Of a stretch of DNA of 64,000 nucleotides, positions 61,877 to 64,000 are shown in pieces (within the stretch, counting starts at the first letter, position 1; the number at the start of each line of letters is the position of its first letter). The notes below the pieces were generated by a model that saw nothing but the letters and a program-made list of their open reading frames with translations, was not told the DNA's origin and searched no databases. The stretch comes from Hemicordylus capensis. Taxonomy: Eukaryota; Chordata; Lepidosauria; Squamata; Cordylidae. Location: assembly GCF_027244095.1 (NCBI RefSeq), contig NC_069661.1, forward strand, positions 188,622,501-188,686,500, read 5' to 3'. A program made the translations under genes and the position numbers.

Positions 61877-64000
61877 TGGAATATATTTTCATACTGCCTA
61901 AAACTTACGTCTCTGGGTGGTTTACAACAAAATAAAAACAACACTAAAACATTAGTTAAAAACAAAAACAAGAAATTTAAAACACAATTTAAATTTTTTA
62001 AAACATTATTCTAAAGCAACATTTAAAACAATCAAAACAGTATCAGTTAAAAGCCTGTGTGAACAGATACATCTTTAAAGACTTTTTAAACATTGTCAGA
62101 GATGGGGAAGCTCTTATTTCACTAGGGAGCACATTCCAAAGCCTTGGGGCAGCAATGGAGAAGGTCCGTCCCTGAGTAGCCACCAGATGAGCCGGTGGCA
62201 AATGCAGATGGACCTCTCCTGATGATCTCAATGGACGGTGGGGTTCATAACGAAGACAACGTTCTCTTAAATACCCAGGGCCCAAGCTATTTAGGGCTTT
62301 ATAGGTTATAACTAACACCTTGTATTTTGCCCGGAAACGTATCAGCAGCCAGTGTAACCCCTTTAGTACAGGAGTAATATGGTCTCTCCTAGATGACCCA
62401 GAGTCCAGCCTGCCGCTGCATTCTGAACCAGCTGTAGTTTCTGGACTACGTACAAGGGCAGCCCCACATAGAGTGCATTATAGTAATCCAGTCTGGAGGT
62501 TACCAGCAGATGTACCACTGTTTTGAGGTCATCTGTCTCAAGAAACAGACGCAGCTGGTGTATCAGCCGAAGCTGATAGAAGGCACCTCTGGCCAATGCC
62601 TCAACCTGGGACACCAGGGAGAGACTTGGATCCAGAAGCACTCCCAGACTGCGTACCTGTTCCTTCTGGGAAAGTGTGACCCCATCCAGAACAGACAGAT
62701 CAAAATCGTCTCCCGAGTTTCGACCCCGCACAATAAGAACCTTAGTCTTATCTAGATTCAGTCTCAGTTTGTTATCCCTCATCCAGCCCATTACTGACTC
62801 CAGACAGGCATTTAGGGAGGTTATGCCCTCTCTCGATGATGCTGACATGGAGAAATAGATTTGGGTGTCATCAGCATACTGATAACACCCTGCACCTAAT
62901 CTCCTGATGATCTCTCCCAGCGGTTTTATGTAGATGTTAAACAACATCGGAGACAATACGGAGCCTTGAGGGACACCATACAAAAGTTCAGATTTTGAAG
63001 AATAACAGTCTCCAAGGGACACCTTCTGGAACCTGCCTGAGAGGCAGTAGCGGAACCACTGCAGAGCAGTGCCTCTCACTCCCAACCCCCTCAGGCGCTC
63101 CAGAAGGATACTATGGTCGATAGTATCGAAAGCCTCCGAGAGGTCCAAAAGGACCAACAGAGTCACACTTCCTCTGTCCATTCCCAGTTGGAGATCATCC
63201 ATCAGGCCGACCAAGGCAGTCTCCACCCCATAGCCCGCCTGGAAGCCAGTTTGAAATGGGTCTAGATAATCAGTTTCCTCCAAGACTGTCTGGAGCTGGG
63301 AGGCCACCACCCTCTCAATTACCTCGCCCAACCACGGAAGGTTGGAGACAGGCCTGTAGTTACTCAGCTTTGAGGGATTCAAGGTAGGCTTCTTCAGAAA
63401 CAGTCTAATAATTGCCTCCTTAAGACAAGGAGGCATCCTACCTTCCCTCAGAGATGCATTTATAGTCTCTAACAGGCCTTTTACAACAACCCCCCTGCCA
63501 GATAGTATAAGCCATGTCGGGCAAGGGTCAACAGGTGGTAGGCCGCACCGTTCCAATCAGCTTGTCCACATCCTCAGGAGTCACAGACTGGAACTGATCC
63601 AACCTAATGACACAAGAGGAGTTGCTGGACACCTCCACATCAGACACTGAAGTAATTGTGGAGACGGAGTCTAAGTCGACCCAAATACGAGATATTTTCC
63701 CCACAAAGAATTCATTAAACACATCACAGCAGGTAATCGATGGTTCCTGATTCCGATTCAAGAGAGGAGGGGCACATACTAGCCCTCTCACAGCCCTGGA
63801 CAACTCTGCCGGACGTGAACTTGTGGATTCAATATGGGCAGAAAAGAATCGTTTCTTTGCCACACGTATTGCCTGAGCATAGGTCTTCAAATGAGCTCTA
63901 TGTTGCAATCTGTCGAATTCAAGCCGATTCTTTCTCCACTTGTGCTCCAGTTGTCTATCTCACTGCCTCAGCCCCCATAGTTCTTCCGTATACCAAGGGG
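61877..64000 (-). mobile_element. L2-clade LINE, 3' part with readable reverse transcriptase
   Basis: The 397-codon minus-strand frame 62363-63556 contains, in order, LSNYRPVSNLPWLGEVIERV, DPFQTGFQAGYGVETALVGL, LLDLSEAFDTIDHSILLERL, YGVPQGSVLSPMLFNIYIKP and the catalytic YADDTQIYF box. The upstream frame 63528-63908 is the preceding ORF2 segment, in a different phase, so there is one frameshift near 63540. The C-terminal frame 62043-62318 (FSIAAPRLWNVLPSEIRASP, LKMYLFTQAF) is separated from the RT by a stop region. The 3' UTR ends in the GTAAACCACCCAGAGACGTA tail. The YGVPQGS..PLG..YADDTQ signature points to the L2 clade. The endonuclease domain would be beyond the right edge. Confidence 0.85.

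Overview
The window is vertebrate nuclear DNA, almost certainly from a squamate reptile (lizard or snake). Three host genes are recognisable by protein content and exon structure: FRS2 (+ strand, all five coding exons, 9088-23415), CCT2 (+ strand, all sixteen coding exons, 38830-56913) and the single-exon gene LRRC10 (- strand, 60130-60966). This order and orientation (FRS2, CCT2, then LRRC10 on the opposite strand) is the one known from human 12q15, so the block is conserved synteny. The squamate assignment rests on the repeats: tRNA-derived Sauria-type SINEs, 5S-rRNA-derived SINEs, abundant L2 and CR1 LINEs, a DIRS-type retroelement, hAT MITEs, Tigger-like elements and Helitrons. I cannot resolve the species.

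Layout. 1-9087 lies upstream of the first coding exon of FRS2, presumably in its 5' intron. It is packed with nested repeats: Helitron remnants, a ~145-bp tandem-repeat element, hAT elements, a palindromic MITE, a SINE and L2 fragments. 9088-23415 holds the FRS2 coding exons; the first coding intron carries a ~4.9-kb DIRS-type fossil. 23416 to about 33150 is a candidate long FRS2 3' UTR. 33150-38500 is intergenic with hAT-like and tandem-repeat elements. 38500-39160 is the GC-rich CCT2 promoter, with ZNF143/Staf and ETS motifs. 38830-56913 is CCT2, whose larger introns hold a Helitron with a 0.5-kb internal inverted repeat, several hAT elements with intact 8-bp target duplications, a Tigger element with a perfect 21-bp terminal repeat, LINE pieces and an inverted-repeat remnant. 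57130-60129 is intergenic and includes a 95-bp near-perfect hairpin. LRRC10 follows, and from about 61877 to the right edge runs the 3' part of an L2 LINE with a largely readable reverse transcriptase.

The three genes do not form a functional pathway. FRS2 is a membrane-anchored FGF/NGF receptor docking protein, CCT2 is the beta subunit of the cytosolic TRiC/CCT chaperonin, and LRRC10 is a heart-restricted leucine-rich-repeat protein. Both multi-exon reading frames join cleanly: FRS2 gives 521 residues with all six signalling tyrosines retained, and CCT2 gives 535 residues, the human length. I did not find a convincing undescribed coding system. The most unusual material is structural: composite palindromes and Helitron cargo, two SINEs sharing a body under different heads, an FRS2 coding minisatellite, and the perfect hairpin downstream of CCT2.
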